DNA of 64,000 bases from Bacteroidales bacterium (GCA_014800685.1 JAAVFQ010000003.1:71352-135351); one strand, 5' to 3'; counted from the stretch's first letter, positions 16,612 to 25,058 are shown. Notes: generated from the letters alone by a model not told the origin. Made by a program: numbers and translations.

Positions 16612-17196
16612 TTATCTTTTCTTTATACCATATATAATCAGCTCTGAGATATAGTCTTTCAGAATGGACTTATCCACCCCTTTGTCGGCGAGGCTGTCAT
16701 TGATATAAGGGACATCCAGGCCGTTGAGTGCATACACGATAACGATGGAAAGTCTTCTCACATCATCAATATCGAAAATTCCCATTTGCTGCCCCTCTCG
16801 CAGGATGTCGCTGAGCAGGTCGGTCTCCTTGGCGGTAAGGAGCTTTCTGGCGCGCTCCACTTTTCTGACATCACGGAAGAAGCCTGCGCGGAGTGAGCCA
16901 TTGCGCTTCACGATTTCGCGCATCGTCTCAAACCGGCATTCCACATACTCATAAAGCTTCTCTTCGGGAGCAATATTTTTACTGACAATGTATCTGAGTC
17001 GCTCGAGAAGTTCGTCTGTCTCGCTCTCTATCACAGCATTGAATATCTCGCGCTTACTTTTAAAATATGTATAAATGGTGCGCCGCCCTTTGTCGGAGGC
17101 GGAGGCTATATCATTCATAGTAGTATTCTCCACGCCTTTTCGGGCAAAGAGTTGGCGAGCTACCTCTATGAACTTATCCCTTGTCTTTCTTACCAT
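16612..17196 (-). CDS. TetR/AcrR family transcriptional regulator
   Basis: A 194-residue repressor. The N-terminal helix-turn-helix is typical: KFIEVARQLFARKGVENTTM then NDIASASDKGRRTIYTYFKSKREI (about residues 8-55). The C-terminal ligand domain is variable, so the inducer is unknown; an acyl-CoA or fatty acid is plausible given the FabH-like gene 55 bp downstream. A perfect palindrome at 17302-17319, just downstream of its promoter, is a good candidate for its own operator. Confidence 0.92.
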   Translation of the reverse strand: MVRKTRDKFIEVARQLFARKGVENTTMNDIASASDKGRRTIYTYFKSKREIFNAVIESETDELLERLRYIVSKNIAPEEKLYEYVECRFETMREIVKRNGSLRAGFFRDVRKVERARKLLTAKETDLLSDILREGQQMGIFDIDDVRRLSIVIVYALNGLDVPYINDSLADKGVDKSILKDYISELIIYGIKKR

Positions 17197-17301
17197 TTAT
17201 AACTTTTTTGACGTTTTCCGTAGTCATCAAACTTCTTCAAAGCCCCATCTCATATAAGACAGACCTTGATTTGCACAATGACCAATCAAAATGAAACTAT
17301 T

Positions 17302-17319
17302 CAAAAGTGCACACTTTTG
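17302..17319. promoter_or_regulatory. Candidate TetR self-operator
   Basis: CAAAAGTG-CA-CACTTTTG, a perfect 8-bp inverted repeat. On the minus strand it begins 12 bases after the -7 box, right at the expected transcript start, where a bound repressor would block transcription of tetR and the FabH-like gene. Confidence 0.6.
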
Positions 17320-17330
17320 TTATTTCTGAG

Positions 17331-17362
17331 CAAAATTACTTAGAATTTCCCATATATGCAAG
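17331..17362 (-). promoter_or_regulatory. Promoter of the tetR-fabH-like unit
   Basis: Minus strand CTTG (17359-17362), 20 bp spacer, TAATTTTG (17331-17338). Start near 17325, leader of about 130 bases. Bases 17363-17530 show nothing recognisable. Confidence 0.7.
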
Positions 17363-17532
17363 AATTGAAGAAGTTTTTTCGCATACTCTTCACGCCATCC
17401 TCTCTCGAACTGAACTCACACGGAGTGAGATTTTAAAAATTATATTTTTTTAACAATATAGGCTAATAGTTTCTCTCTCTGATAATTACTCTCTGCTAAT
17501 GGGCATATTTTATCGTAGGGGAAGAAAAAAGA

Positions 17533-17564
17533 TTTGCATTTCGGCAAAAATGGTTGTAACTTTG
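17533..17564 (+). promoter_or_regulatory. Promoter of the initiator tRNA
   Basis: TTTG (17533-17536), 20 bp, TAACTTTG (17557-17564), ending 16 bases before the mature tRNA 5' end. A full consensus match. Confidence 0.8.
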
Positions 17565-17580
17565 CACTCGCAAACAACAC

Positions 17581-17652
<72 letters not shown>

Positions 17653-17660
17653 CTAAGAAT

Positions 17661-17702
17661 GAGGCTGTGTCAAATTAACTTTTGAGCAGCCTCTCTTTTT
17701 TA
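17661..17702 (+). terminator. Terminator of the initiator tRNA
   Basis: GAGGCTGTGTCAAA pairs with TTTGAGCAGCCTC, followed by TCTTTTTT. A member of the GTGTCAAA hairpin family. Confidence 0.85.
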
Positions 17703-17783
17703 TTTAAATTAATATAGTGGTTTTGAGGGTGTTTACTTTTAAACCTACTTATATCCCTATAAGAAAACGCATTCTTTTACGTC

Positions 17784-18446
17784 ATGACTCCACTCTACGA
17801 GGATAATCACATCATTATCGTAAATAAAGCGCCCGGAGAAATAGTCCAGGGAGACAAAACCGGCGACAAGCCTCTCTCGGAAATTATCAAGGAGTATCTG
17901 AAGGTGAAATACGATAAGCCGGGCAATGTCTTCTGCGGAGTTGTTCACCGTATAGACCGTCCGGTGGGAGGCACGGTGATTTTCGCGCGCACTTCCAAGG
18001 CTCTCTCGCGCCTGAATGAAATGCTGCGTAAGGGAGAAATTCACAAAACTTACTGGGCTCTTGTGGAGGGAAGTCCGGCTGAGGATTCCGGACGCCTTGA
18101 GGATTGGCTCGTCTCCGATGGCCGTATCAACAAGACCTTTCTGGCCTCCCAGGACACAAAAGATGCAAGACACTCCGTGCTTGAATATCGGGTGCTGGCC
18201 CGCGGCATTAAATATTCCCTTCTCGAAATTAATCTCATCACCGGCCGCAAACATCAGATAAGGGCGCAACTATCCGCGATGGGACATCCTATTAAGGGCG
18301 ATTTGAAATATGGCGCAAAGAGGAGCAATCCGGATGGCGGAATCTCCCTTCTGGCAAGACGCATACAGTTTGTTCACCCTGTCTCTAAAGCAAATATAGA
18401 CGTTACCGCCCCGCCCTTCCCTGATATGGAGAAGGTGATGGCTTAA
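17784..18446 (+). CDS. RluA family pseudouridine synthase
   Basis: A 220-residue enzyme that isomerises uridine to pseudouridine in rRNA or tRNA. The catalytic motif is HRIDRPVGG with Asp58, followed by ARTSKALSRL, KTYWALVEG and GRKHQIRAQL. There is no S4 RNA-binding domain, so it is the short RluA/RluC-like form, and the target base cannot be told. The start at 17784 is the first ATG in the frame. It is transcribed alone between the tRNA terminator and a pair of hairpins. Confidence 0.93.
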   Translation: MTPLYEDNHIIIVNKAPGEIVQGDKTGDKPLSEIIKEYLKVKYDKPGNVFCGVVHRIDRPVGGTVIFARTSKALSRLNEMLRKGEIHKTYWALVEGSPAEDSGRLEDWLVSDGRINKTFLASQDTKDARHSVLEYRVLARGIKYSLLEINLITGRKHQIRAQLSAMGHPIKGDLKYGAKRSNPDGGISLLARRIQFVHPVSKANIDVTAPPFPDMEKVMA

Positions 18447-18489
18447 AGATATTTAGTACTTTTAAGATATTTTAACCAAATGTCTTTTT

Positions 18490-18568
18490 TGCACACTGAC
18501 ATCCGCGGTGTGCAGCAACGGGCGCTATTTTTTGCACACTCACTTTGGTGCGTGTGCATTTTTATTGT
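18490..18568 (+). terminator. Tandem TGCACAC hairpins, the second with a T-run
   Basis: TGCACAC (18490-18496) pairs with GTGTGCA (18508-18514). A second copy, TGCACAC (18533-18539) with GTGTGCA (18552-18558), is followed by TTTTTATT. The stems are identical and the loops differ, and each is preceded by a T-run. The second is a good terminator for the pseudouridine synthase gene; the first may be an upstream duplicate or a protein-binding repeat. Confidence 0.6.
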
Positions 18569-18636
18569 CTGAAATTTAGCTTTGTAAATTAACAAACGCA
18601 AACCACAATCCATCTTATCTTGCTGATTTTATGAAA

Positions 18637-18668
18637 TTTGATTCCGGCTACTCAGTTTATTATCTTTG
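18637..18668 (+). promoter_or_regulatory. Promoter of the secreted hydrolase gene
   Basis: TTTG (18637-18640), 20 bp, TATCTTTG (18661-18668); leader of about 52 bases. Confidence 0.75.
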
Positions 18669-18725
18669 CAAAGGAACGGGGGAGAAATTTTCTTCCCACA
18701 GGATATAGATAATTCGAACTGACCC

Positions 18726-19514
18726 ATGATAAAGAAAATTTTGCTGATGGCAGCCGCCATTATCATTTCAATTTCAGCACAGGCAAGACTGACCGCCCAC
18801 CGCGGGGAAGTAGCCAACGGATATAACTATTGGCTCTCCGAGCCCGAAATTTCAGTTGACTCTGAAGCGGATGCCAAGCCCGTAGTAATATTTCTGCTCG
18901 GCGCGAGCCTATGCGGCAATGATCTCAATAGAGTGAAACGTTATGGCACTATCGACGCTATAGAGAAAGGACGCACTCTGGATGCCTACGTCATAGCGCC
19001 TCAAAATCCCGGCGGTGCATGGAATCCTCACAAAGTGATGAACGTGCTCGACCATGTTTCGAAGAATGCAAATATAGACCCCAATAGAACCTACGTGCTC
19101 GGCATGTCGCTCGGCGGCTACGGCACTATAGACCTCGCCGCCACCTATCCCGACCGCATAGCGGCCGCCATAGCCATGTGCGGAGGGGGAAGCGTAAAGG
19201 ATCTTTCCGGCCTTTCTAAAGTGCCTTTATGGATTATTCACGGCACCGCTGACAGAGCTGTCAACGTTTCGCAATCTGACAGAGTTGTAAATCTCATCCG
19301 TAGCATTAACGATGAGAGACTCTCTTACAGCCGCATACCGGGCATGAACCACGGACAGCCTGCTCGGATGTTCTATCTTAAAGAATCTTACGACTGGCTC
19401 TTCAGCCACTCTCTCAACGACAGAAACCGCACGCTGCATGAGACCTTCACTGTGACTCAGGAGAGGCTTCGCTCAGCTTATCGTGACCTGCGCTCGGGTC
19501 GTCGTCGCACATAA
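18726..19514 (+). CDS. Secreted alpha/beta hydrolase (prolyl-oligopeptidase-like esterase)
   Basis: A 262-residue protein with a signal peptide (ILLMAAAIIISISAQA, cleavage near residue 20). The alpha/beta-hydrolase triad is clear: nucleophile Ser128 in GMSLGGYG, Asp176 in HGTADRAV and His209 in GMNHGQ. The LLGASLCGND stretch corresponds to the oxyanion-hole region. The family includes feruloyl esterases, phospholipase/carboxylesterases and dipeptidases; the substrate cannot be named. It has its own promoter and a strong terminator. Confidence 0.88.
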   Translation: MIKKILLMAAAIIISISAQARLTAHRGEVANGYNYWLSEPEISVDSEADAKPVVIFLLGASLCGNDLNRVKRYGTIDAIEKGRTLDAYVIAPQNPGGAWNPHKVMNVLDHVSKNANIDPNRTYVLGMSLGGYGTIDLAATYPDRIAAAIAMCGGGSVKDLSGLSKVPLWIIHGTADRAVNVSQSDRVVNLIRSINDERLSYSRIPGMNHGQPARMFYLKESYDWLFSHSLNDRNRTLHETFTVTQERLRSAYRDLRSGRRRT

Positions 19515-19533
19515 CAGACAATCACCTTATAGT

Positions 19534-19577
19534 AAGGAGGGCATGTCAAAATGCAAAGTTTTTGACATGCCCTCCTT
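19534..19577. terminator. Bidirectional terminator, GTGTCAAA family
   Basis: AAGGAGGGCATGTCAAAA pairs with TTTTTGACATGCCCTCCTT, an almost perfect stem of about 17 bp. It terminates the hydrolase gene on the plus strand and can stop cydAB readthrough on the minus strand. Confidence 0.85.
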
Positions 19578-19584
19578 AAATTTT

Positions 19585-19767
19585 AAGTAAGTGAGAAAAA
19601 TTAATGTACACATAAAACGAAGTAATTTTGGTGATAATTTCGCGGTGAAACGAAGGAAGATATAAGCATATCTGACTGAGAGACAACGTAAAATTATCCC
19701 AAAAGGACAAGTTTTATTGTACAAGAGTTTTCATCTCCATATATCGTTTAATTTTTCGAACTTACTT
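19585..19767 (+). repeat. 183-bp AAGTAAGT-bounded element, copy 1
   Basis: Begins AAGTAAGTGAGAAAAATTAA and ends TTAATTTTTCGAACTTACTT, so the ends are imperfect inverted repeats. The interior contains GATAATTTCGCGG, GAAGGAAGATATAAGCATAT, CTGACTGAG and CCCAAAAGGACAAG. Copies 2 (56119-56302) and 3 (25176-25356, inverted) are colinear throughout. No open frame of any length is shared. It lies downstream of the hydrolase and of cydB. Confidence 0.85.
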
Positions 19768-19778
19768 CTAATATCTGT

Positions 19779-19829
19779 GCGACCGTGGGCTGAGCAGATG
19801 GCCTTTCAAGGCCCACACACGCTTTTTTT
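19779..19829 (+). terminator. Plus-strand terminator without an assigned gene
   Basis: GCG-ACC-GTGGGC pairs with GCCCAC-ACA-CGC and is followed by TTTTTTT on the plus strand. There is no coding sequence on that strand since the hydrolase, which already has a terminator at 19534-19577. It directly follows the 183-bp element, so it may end a transcript from that element, or be a second terminator. Confidence 0.6.
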
Positions 19830-19837
19830 CGAGGTTC

Positions 19838-20989
19838 TCAATATTTATGGTCCGTGGAGGCAAGTTCCTCCGGAGAGAGTTTCTTACGATCCATAGAGCG
19901 CCATACATACCAGATGTAGGCCAGCACAAATGGAATAAGGATTGACACGTAGCTCATCGCCGTTAGAGTAAACTCGGAAGAGGAGCTGTTTCTGATAGTC
20001 AGAGAACTTGCGGGGTCGGTCAGCGAAGGATAATAGGCAGTATCGCCATATCCGGCTACCCAGAATAGAGAAAGCACTGCGAGGATAGTGCCGATGCCGG
20101 TCCACCAGATTCCTTTCTTATAAGTAGCGCTGAAGACGGTGCGCGCAAGCCCCGTAAGCACAAGCACTACGCCGAGAAGAAGAGCGACAGCTGCCCACCA
20201 TAAATGACAGTAATTGTGGAAATACTTATAGGGTGTGAGGCTGACCACCTCTACCCCATCGGCATTTGAGACTACCGTGTAGCCGTCGGCCGTGAGAAGA
20301 AGTATGAGGAAGCAAACGAAGAAAATTACAAAGATGCCGCCATTGATAAGGCTCTGCTGACGAAGCTTCGCCTCAAAGGTTTTATCGTGGGTCGTAGAAT
20401 TGATGAGATAGAGGCAACCCTGCATTCTCGCAAGGAAGAGGACTGCCACTCCAAGCACGAGATTTTTCCAGCAGAAAATAGCCTCTAAGCCGTGAGTGCT
20501 CCCCCACCGGGAAATGACCGGAGCGGAGTTATCCAGAAGATTAGTGCGCGTCACGGTGAAATCGGCACCAAAGAAGAACATAGCTACGGCCACTCCGAGC
20601 AGAATGCATCCTACACAACCATTAATGAAGAGGAATACGTCGTAAGTGCCGGTGCCATATACGTTACCCTTCTTAAGACGATATTCATAGCTGACAGCCT
20701 GCACTATGAAGCTGAAAAGGATAATAATCCAGAGCCAGTAAGCACCGCCGAAAGAGGTGCTGTAGAAGAGGGGGAAGGCTGCGAAGAAAGCTCCCCCGAA
20801 GGTTACGAGAGTGGTGAAAGTCAGCTCCCATTTGCGCCCCATGGCATTTACCGTAAGTTCGCGGTCTGCCTCATTTTTCATACTGAGAAGCATAGACTGC
20901 CCACCCTGCACGAAGAGCAGGAAGACGAGCAGCGCCCCAAGAACAGAAATCAGGAGCCACCAGTAGTTTTGAAGATATTCGAGTGTCAT
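19838..20989 (-). CDS. cydB: Cytochrome bd ubiquinol oxidase subunit II
   Basis: A 383-residue membrane protein with eight to nine hydrophobic segments, beginning LEYLQNYWWLLISVLGALL. Family features are FVQGGQSML in the first helix, the KWELTFTTLVTFGGAFFAAFPLFY region and YEYRLK. With CydA it forms the high-affinity terminal oxidase that reduces O2 with quinol, allowing anaerobes to consume traces of oxygen. It follows cydA by 27 bp. Confidence 0.96.
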   Translation of the reverse strand: MTLEYLQNYWWLLISVLGALLVFLLFVQGGQSMLLSMKNEADRELTVNAMGRKWELTFTTLVTFGGAFFAAFPLFYSTSFGGAYWLWIIILFSFIVQAVSYEYRLKKGNVYGTGTYDVFLFINGCVGCILLGVAVAMFFFGADFTVTRTNLLDNSAPVISRWGSTHGLEAIFCWKNLVLGVAVLFLARMQGCLYLINSTTHDKTFEAKLRQQSLINGGIFVIFFVCFLILLLTADGYTVVSNADGVEVVSLTPYKYFHNYCHLWWAAVALLLGVVLVLTGLARTVFSATYKKGIWWTGIGTILAVLSLFWVAGYGDTAYYPSLTDPASSLTIRNSSSSEFTLTAMSYVSILIPFVLAYIWYVWRSMDRKKLSPEELASTDHKY

Positions 20990-21016
20990 GATTATTCAGT
21001 TTTTTGAATGTGGCTG

Positions 21017-22567
21017 TTATAATTCCTTTTTACTCTCTTTGCTTATCTGTCTGCACATGATGCTCACCTCGGCTACAAGAAGAATGGTGAATATAGCTGC
21101 AAACATCCAGAATGTCACCATCACTGAGGCCGCTGAGATAGCTGAAATAGCAGCTCGGGTGGGAAGAAGATCTTGCACAGTCCATGGCTGACGACCTACT
21201 TCCGCCACTATCCATCCGGCCTGAGAGCAGACATATACCAGAGGTATCGAAAGCATGGCGATCCACTGCAGCCAGACGCTCTTGCGGAACCAGTCTTTCT
21301 TATAGACAGCGAAGAGAACTACGATGAAGAAGAGAATGAAATAGGAGCCGAGACCGACCATCACGCGAAAAGCATAGAATGTCATGCCGATAGGGGGAAT
21401 AGCCTCGTCTACACTGTCGAAATAGCCGTAGCCGAAATATTTGTAATTGGCCTCAAGATCTTTACGCGCAGTCTCCATCGCAGCCTTGTCTCCCTCCACC
21501 TTAGCCTTGTCATAGCGGCGAAGGGCTTCGTGAGCCTGCTTGCCAATGAGAATGCGGTCAGCATAACTTACAGTGCTGACTGTATCTCCCTTTTCATTAA
21601 TGGCCACGCCCTTCACGAGGTCGCTCACGCCGGGCACGAAAGCATTGAAGTCATGAGTGGCAAGGAATGAGAGGCCCTTGGGAATTTCTATAGCCCAGAG
21701 GTATTCATCGGTGTCATCGGCCCAGTTCTTTTCAGGATTCACCATGCCGACGGCTACCAGCGACTGTCCCTGAGAGCCATTGTACAGACCCTCCATGGCA
21801 GCAAGTTTCATGGGCTGCGTGCGGGCCACTTCGATGGCTGAGCCATCGCCGGTATACATCGTCAGCAACAATCCTATAAGGCCAATCCAGCCACCGACCT
21901 TCATGGAGCGCTCCGCAAACTCAATATTTCTCTTCTTCCAGAGGAACCAGCAGCTCACGCCTATGACAAAAACACCACTCAGAGCCCAGCCGCTCGTCAC
22001 GGCATGGAGATATTTATTGATGGCTACAGGAGAGAAGAGGGCCCAGAAGTTGTCCATCACATTTCTCATCTGCTCAGGGTCAAACTTCATTCCCACAGGA
22101 TATTGCATCCAGGAGTTGGCCACGAGAATCCATAGCGCTGAGCATGATGCTCCAAACCACGTCATCCAGGTGGAGACAAGATGAAATCTCTTGCTAACCC
22201 TGTTCCAGCCAAAGAACATGACCGCCACGAAAGTAGCCTCAATGAAGAAGGCGAAGATACCCTCGATGGCCAGGGGAGCTCCAAAGATATCGCCGACAAA
22301 CCAGGAATAATTACTCCAGTTCGTGCCGAACTCAAACTCCAGAATCAGACCTGTGGCAATGCCGATAGCGAAATTGATGCCGAAAAGCAGCATCCAGAAT
22401 TTAGTTGTTTTAAGCCATTTCTGCTCCCCTGTCCTGACATAGATAGTCTCCATGATGGCTACGATCAGGGAGAGACCTAAGGTCAGGGGCACGAAAAGCC
22501 AATGGTAGATGGCCGTCAGTGCGAATTGCCAGCGCGACCAGTCAACTACTGTCATTAAATCGTCCAT
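21017..22567 (-). CDS. cydA: Cytochrome bd ubiquinol oxidase subunit I
   Basis: A 516-residue subunit carrying hemes b558, b595 and d. Visible are the early heme ligand His22 in AIYHWLFVPLT, the LEFEFGTNWSNYSWFVGDIFGAP and IEGIFAFFIEATF motifs, the second His in NKYLHAVTSGW, and the quinol-binding Q-loop region starting around QPMKLAAMEGLY. It is preceded by a DUF4492 gene (51 bp) and followed by cydB. Its leader has two AAGTAAGT motifs, one directly before the ATG (22568-22576). Confidence 0.97.
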   Translation of the reverse strand: MDDLMTVVDWSRWQFALTAIYHWLFVPLTLGLSLIVAIMETIYVRTGEQKWLKTTKFWMLLFGINFAIGIATGLILEFEFGTNWSNYSWFVGDIFGAPLAIEGIFAFFIEATFVAVMFFGWNRVSKRFHLVSTWMTWFGASCSALWILVANSWMQYPVGMKFDPEQMRNVMDNFWALFSPVAINKYLHAVTSGWALSGVFVIGVSCWFLWKKRNIEFAERSMKVGGWIGLIGLLLTMYTGDGSAIEVARTQPMKLAAMEGLYNGSQGQSLVAVGMVNPEKNWADDTDEYLWAIEIPKGLSFLATHDFNAFVPGVSDLVKGVAINEKGDTVSTVSYADRILIGKQAHEALRRYDKAKVEGDKAAMETARKDLEANYKYFGYGYFDSVDEAIPPIGMTFYAFRVMVGLGSYFILFFIVVLFAVYKKDWFRKSVWLQWIAMLSIPLVYVCSQAGWIVAEVGRQPWTVQDLLPTRAAISAISAASVMVTFWMFAAIFTILLVAEVSIMCRQISKESKKEL

Positions 22568-22618
22568 AAGTAAGTCCTTAAAGTTAAACTATATATCCTA
22601 AGTAAGTAAACGAGGGTG

Positions 22619-22861
22619 TCAGCGAGTGGTCAGTTCATGGCGCACGTGAGCGGCCCTCTCTTCGTCGGTGTCATAATCACGCGAGAGAAGGTTTGGGAAA
22701 AAGAGCCACTTGATGACAACAAAGAAGATAAAAAGTTTGAGGAGAATTATGACCCATAACGTCTTGCCGACGGTCATAGAGCGAAAACCGTCGTAATAGA
22801 GATAGAATATGGCACGCAGGCGCTTTCTTATGCCTTGCGTGAGGGCTGCGAGCATTTCCAT
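22619..22861 (-). CDS. DUF4492 small membrane protein of the cyd operon
   Basis: An 80-residue protein with one membrane helix (about residues 37-56, TLWVIILLKLFIFFVVIKWLF) and a short charged C-terminus. It matches the DUF4492 family, found next to cydAB in Bacteroidetes; by position it resembles small bd-oxidase subunits such as CydX, but it is longer, so a role in assembly or stability of the oxidase is inferred. The ATG at 22861 is preferred over a TTG at 22870. First gene of DUF4492-cydA-cydB. Confidence 0.85.
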   Translation of the reverse strand: MEMLAALTQGIRKRLRAIFYLYYDGFRSMTVGKTLWVIILLKLFIFFVVIKWLFFPNLLSRDYDTDEERAAHVRHELTTR

Positions 22862-23040
22862 GTATGGCAAATCTGAAAAAAGGTTGCAGTCTCAGGAGAG
22901 TGGAATCATCGGGCTATACACCCTTATATATAAATAACCCCAAAAAGGCTCGATTGTTTCAAAAAAATCAGTTTGACGGTGAGGAGAGCACCAGATGCAG
23001 ATTTTTGAGGTGTGGGAGTGGCTATGCGGAAAAAAATTTG

Positions 23041-23048
23041 TATCTTTG
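23041..23048 (+). promoter_or_regulatory. -7 box before the SDR gene
   Basis: TATCTTTG, 42 bases before the ATG. There is no good -33 box at the usual distance, so the call rests on the -7 element alone. Confidence 0.5.
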
Positions 23049-23089
23049 CAGCGGTATGTGGATAGGGGAAATCTGAATAATGCAAGACC

Positions 23090-23848
23090 ATGGAAAATAA
23101 AATCGCACTTATAACAGGAGCCACAAGCGGCATAGGACGTGCCTGCGCCCGTAAGTTTGCAAAAGCGGGCTATCGCGTGATTCTCACCGGCCGCCGCGCT
23201 GATAAACTCGCTGAAATCGAATCTGAATTGCTGGCCGAAGGAGCCGAAGTGCTCATACTTATCTTTGACGTAAGAGACCGCAACGCAGCAACGTTGGCCA
23301 TTGAGGGTCTGCCGCAGGAATGGAAAGAGGTGGACGTGCTGGTCAATAATGCCGGACTCGCTCTTGGCCTTGAGCCGGAATATGAGGGTGACTATGACGA
23401 CTGGGACACCATGATAGACACCAACATCAAGGGACTCCTGACCATGACACGACTGGTAGTCCCCGGCATGGTAGCCAGAGAGAGAGGTCACGTCATCAAT
23501 ATCGGCTCAGTAGCCGGCGATGCCGCCTACGCCGGAGGAAACGTCTATTGTGCCACTAAGGCTGCCGTAAAGACGATATCAGACGGGCTGCGCATCGACG
23601 TTGCTGACAGCAATGTCAAGGTGACCAACGTAAAGCCCGGCCTCGTAGAGACAGAATTCAGCAAAGTAAGATTTCACGGCGATGAGCAGCGCGCCGATAA
23701 TGTCTATAAAGGCATCTCTCCCCTCACCGGAGACGACATAGCCGACGTAGTGCTCTATGCAGCGCAAGCTCCGGCCCACGTGCAGATAGCCGAAGTGCTC
23801 GTGCTTGCCACTCATCAGGGTAGCGGATCCGTAATTTGCCGCCACTGA
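23090..23848 (+). CDS. SDR family NAD(P)-dependent oxidoreductase (YdfG-like)
   Basis: A 252-residue classical short-chain dehydrogenase. The cofactor motif is TGATSGIGRA, with TGRRADKL after beta-2 pointing to NADP(H), then NNAGLALG, catalytic Ser (NIGSVAGDAAY) and YCATKAAVK. The arrangement resembles serine/3-hydroxy acid dehydrogenases of the YdfG group, which act on L-allo-threonine and 3-hydroxypropionate; this is by resemblance only. Divergent from the cyd operon. Confidence 0.9.
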   Translation: MENKIALITGATSGIGRACARKFAKAGYRVILTGRRADKLAEIESELLAEGAEVLILIFDVRDRNAATLAIEGLPQEWKEVDVLVNNAGLALGLEPEYEGDYDDWDTMIDTNIKGLLTMTRLVVPGMVARERGHVINIGSVAGDAAYAGGNVYCATKAAVKTISDGLRIDVADSNVKVTNVKPGLVETEFSKVRFHGDEQRADNVYKGISPLTGDDIADVVLYAAQAPAHVQIAEVLVLATHQGSGSVICRH

Positions 23849-23917
23849 TGACTCTGCTGACTTTCTTCAGGAATATACTTTTTTTTAGAACTTACTCACT
23901 CAGAACTTAATTAACAC

Positions 23918-24376
23918 ATGGCAGTCTGGTTTGAATGCAAGGTAAGATATGACAAAATGCAGGAAAACGGCATGCCCAAGAAGGTCAATGAGCCTTATCT
24001 GCTTGATGCGATAACCTTCACGGAAGCCGAAAAACGCATTATTGAAGAGATTACTCCCTACATGTCGGGCGAGTATTCTGTATCTGCCGTTAAAAAAACA
24101 AAAATCTCCGAGATATTTTTCAATCCCAACGGAGACAAATATTATATGGTAAAGGTGGCTTTCATCACCATAGATGAAAAGTCAGGCAAAGAAAAGAAGT
24201 CTAACTCATTCATCCTCGTTCAGGCGAGCAGCGTGGAGGATGCGCTCTCAGTTTTTGAGGATGGCATGAAGGGCACCATGGGAGACTATGAAGTGGTCTC
24301 TGTGGCTGAAACGCCCCTGATGGACGTCTTTCCATTTAATAACTCCTCCGCTGCAAAAAAGGAGGCCGAAGGCTGA
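23918..24376 (+). CDS. DUF4494 domain protein
   Basis: A 152-residue protein starting MAVWFECKVRYDK, the typical opening of DUF4494, a Bacteroidetes-restricted family of unknown function. It has no signal peptide or membrane segment and is an alpha/beta cytoplasmic protein. It is coupled to yggS (stop and next ATG separated by one base), an arrangement I remember as common in the phylum. A TTTTTAGAACTTACTC remnant of the AAGTAAGT element family ends about 22 bp before its start. Confidence 0.88.
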   Translation: MAVWFECKVRYDKMQENGMPKKVNEPYLLDAITFTEAEKRIIEEITPYMSGEYSVSAVKKTKISEIFFNPNGDKYYMVKVAFITIDEKSGKEKKSNSFILVQASSVEDALSVFEDGMKGTMGDYEVVSVAETPLMDVFPFNNSSAAKKEAEG

Positions 24377-24377
24377 T

Positions 24378-25058
24378 ATGGATATGCAGAGCAGCATTCA
24401 GGAAAAGATACGCGAACTCCACGCTTTGCTTCCGCAGGGTGTGGAGCTCGTGGCCGTCTCAAAGTTTCATCCCGCAGAGGCCGTGCGCGAAGCCTACGAG
24501 GCCGGACAGAGGATCTTCGGAGAGAGCAGAGCGCAGGAATTGTTGGCTAAGATTACGGAACTTCCGGACGATATAAGATGGCACTTCATCGGACATCTTC
24601 AGACTAATAAGGTGAAATCTATCATTGGGAAAACGGCAATGATAGAGAGCGTCGACACTGAAAAGCTTCTTGATGTAATAGATAAGGAGTCTGTGAAGGC
24701 CGGCGTAGTGAGCAATGTGCTTATGCAGCTTCATGTGGCGCGGGAAGAGACAAAGTTCGGATTCTCGGTAGATGAGCTTCTGAGTTATTTCCGCGAAAGA
24801 CGGTTTGAAAATCTCAAAGCCACTCATATCTGCGGAGTTATGGGGATGGCCTCCAACGTGGAGGATGAGACTCGCATCCGTGAAGACTTCAGCACCATTG
24901 CCGGGACATTCCGTACCATTAAGGAGGAGATAGCCCCTGACCTCCGCGGATTTGAGACTATCTCCATGGGGATGTCGGGAGACTGGCCGCTGGCTGTGAA
25001 AGAGGGTTCTAACCTTGTGAGAGTGGGAACGGCAATTTTCGGACAGAGAGAATATTGA
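24378..25058 (+). CDS. YggS family PLP-binding protein
   Basis: A 226-residue TIM-barrel protein of the YggS/PLPBP family, which binds pyridoxal phosphate and controls its free pool without a known catalytic role. The PLP lysine is Lys29 in LVAVSKFHP; other family motifs are FGESRAQELL, WHFIGHLQTNKVK and SMGMSGDWPLAV (phosphate-binding Ser-Gly), ending LVRVGTAIFGQREY. Directly coupled to DUF4494. Confidence 0.94.
   Translation: MDMQSSIQEKIRELHALLPQGVELVAVSKFHPAEAVREAYEAGQRIFGESRAQELLAKITELPDDIRWHFIGHLQTNKVKSIIGKTAMIESVDTEKLLDVIDKESVKAGVVSNVLMQLHVAREETKFGFSVDELLSYFRERRFENLKATHICGVMGMASNVEDETRIREDFSTIAGTFRTIKEEIAPDLRGFETISMGMSGDWPLAVKEGSNLVRVGTAIFGQREY

Noticed and set aside
10316..17196. DEFD in place of DEAD, considered as a broken helicase
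   Set aside because: All other helicase motifs are intact and the two acidic residues of motif II are kept; a tolerated variant.
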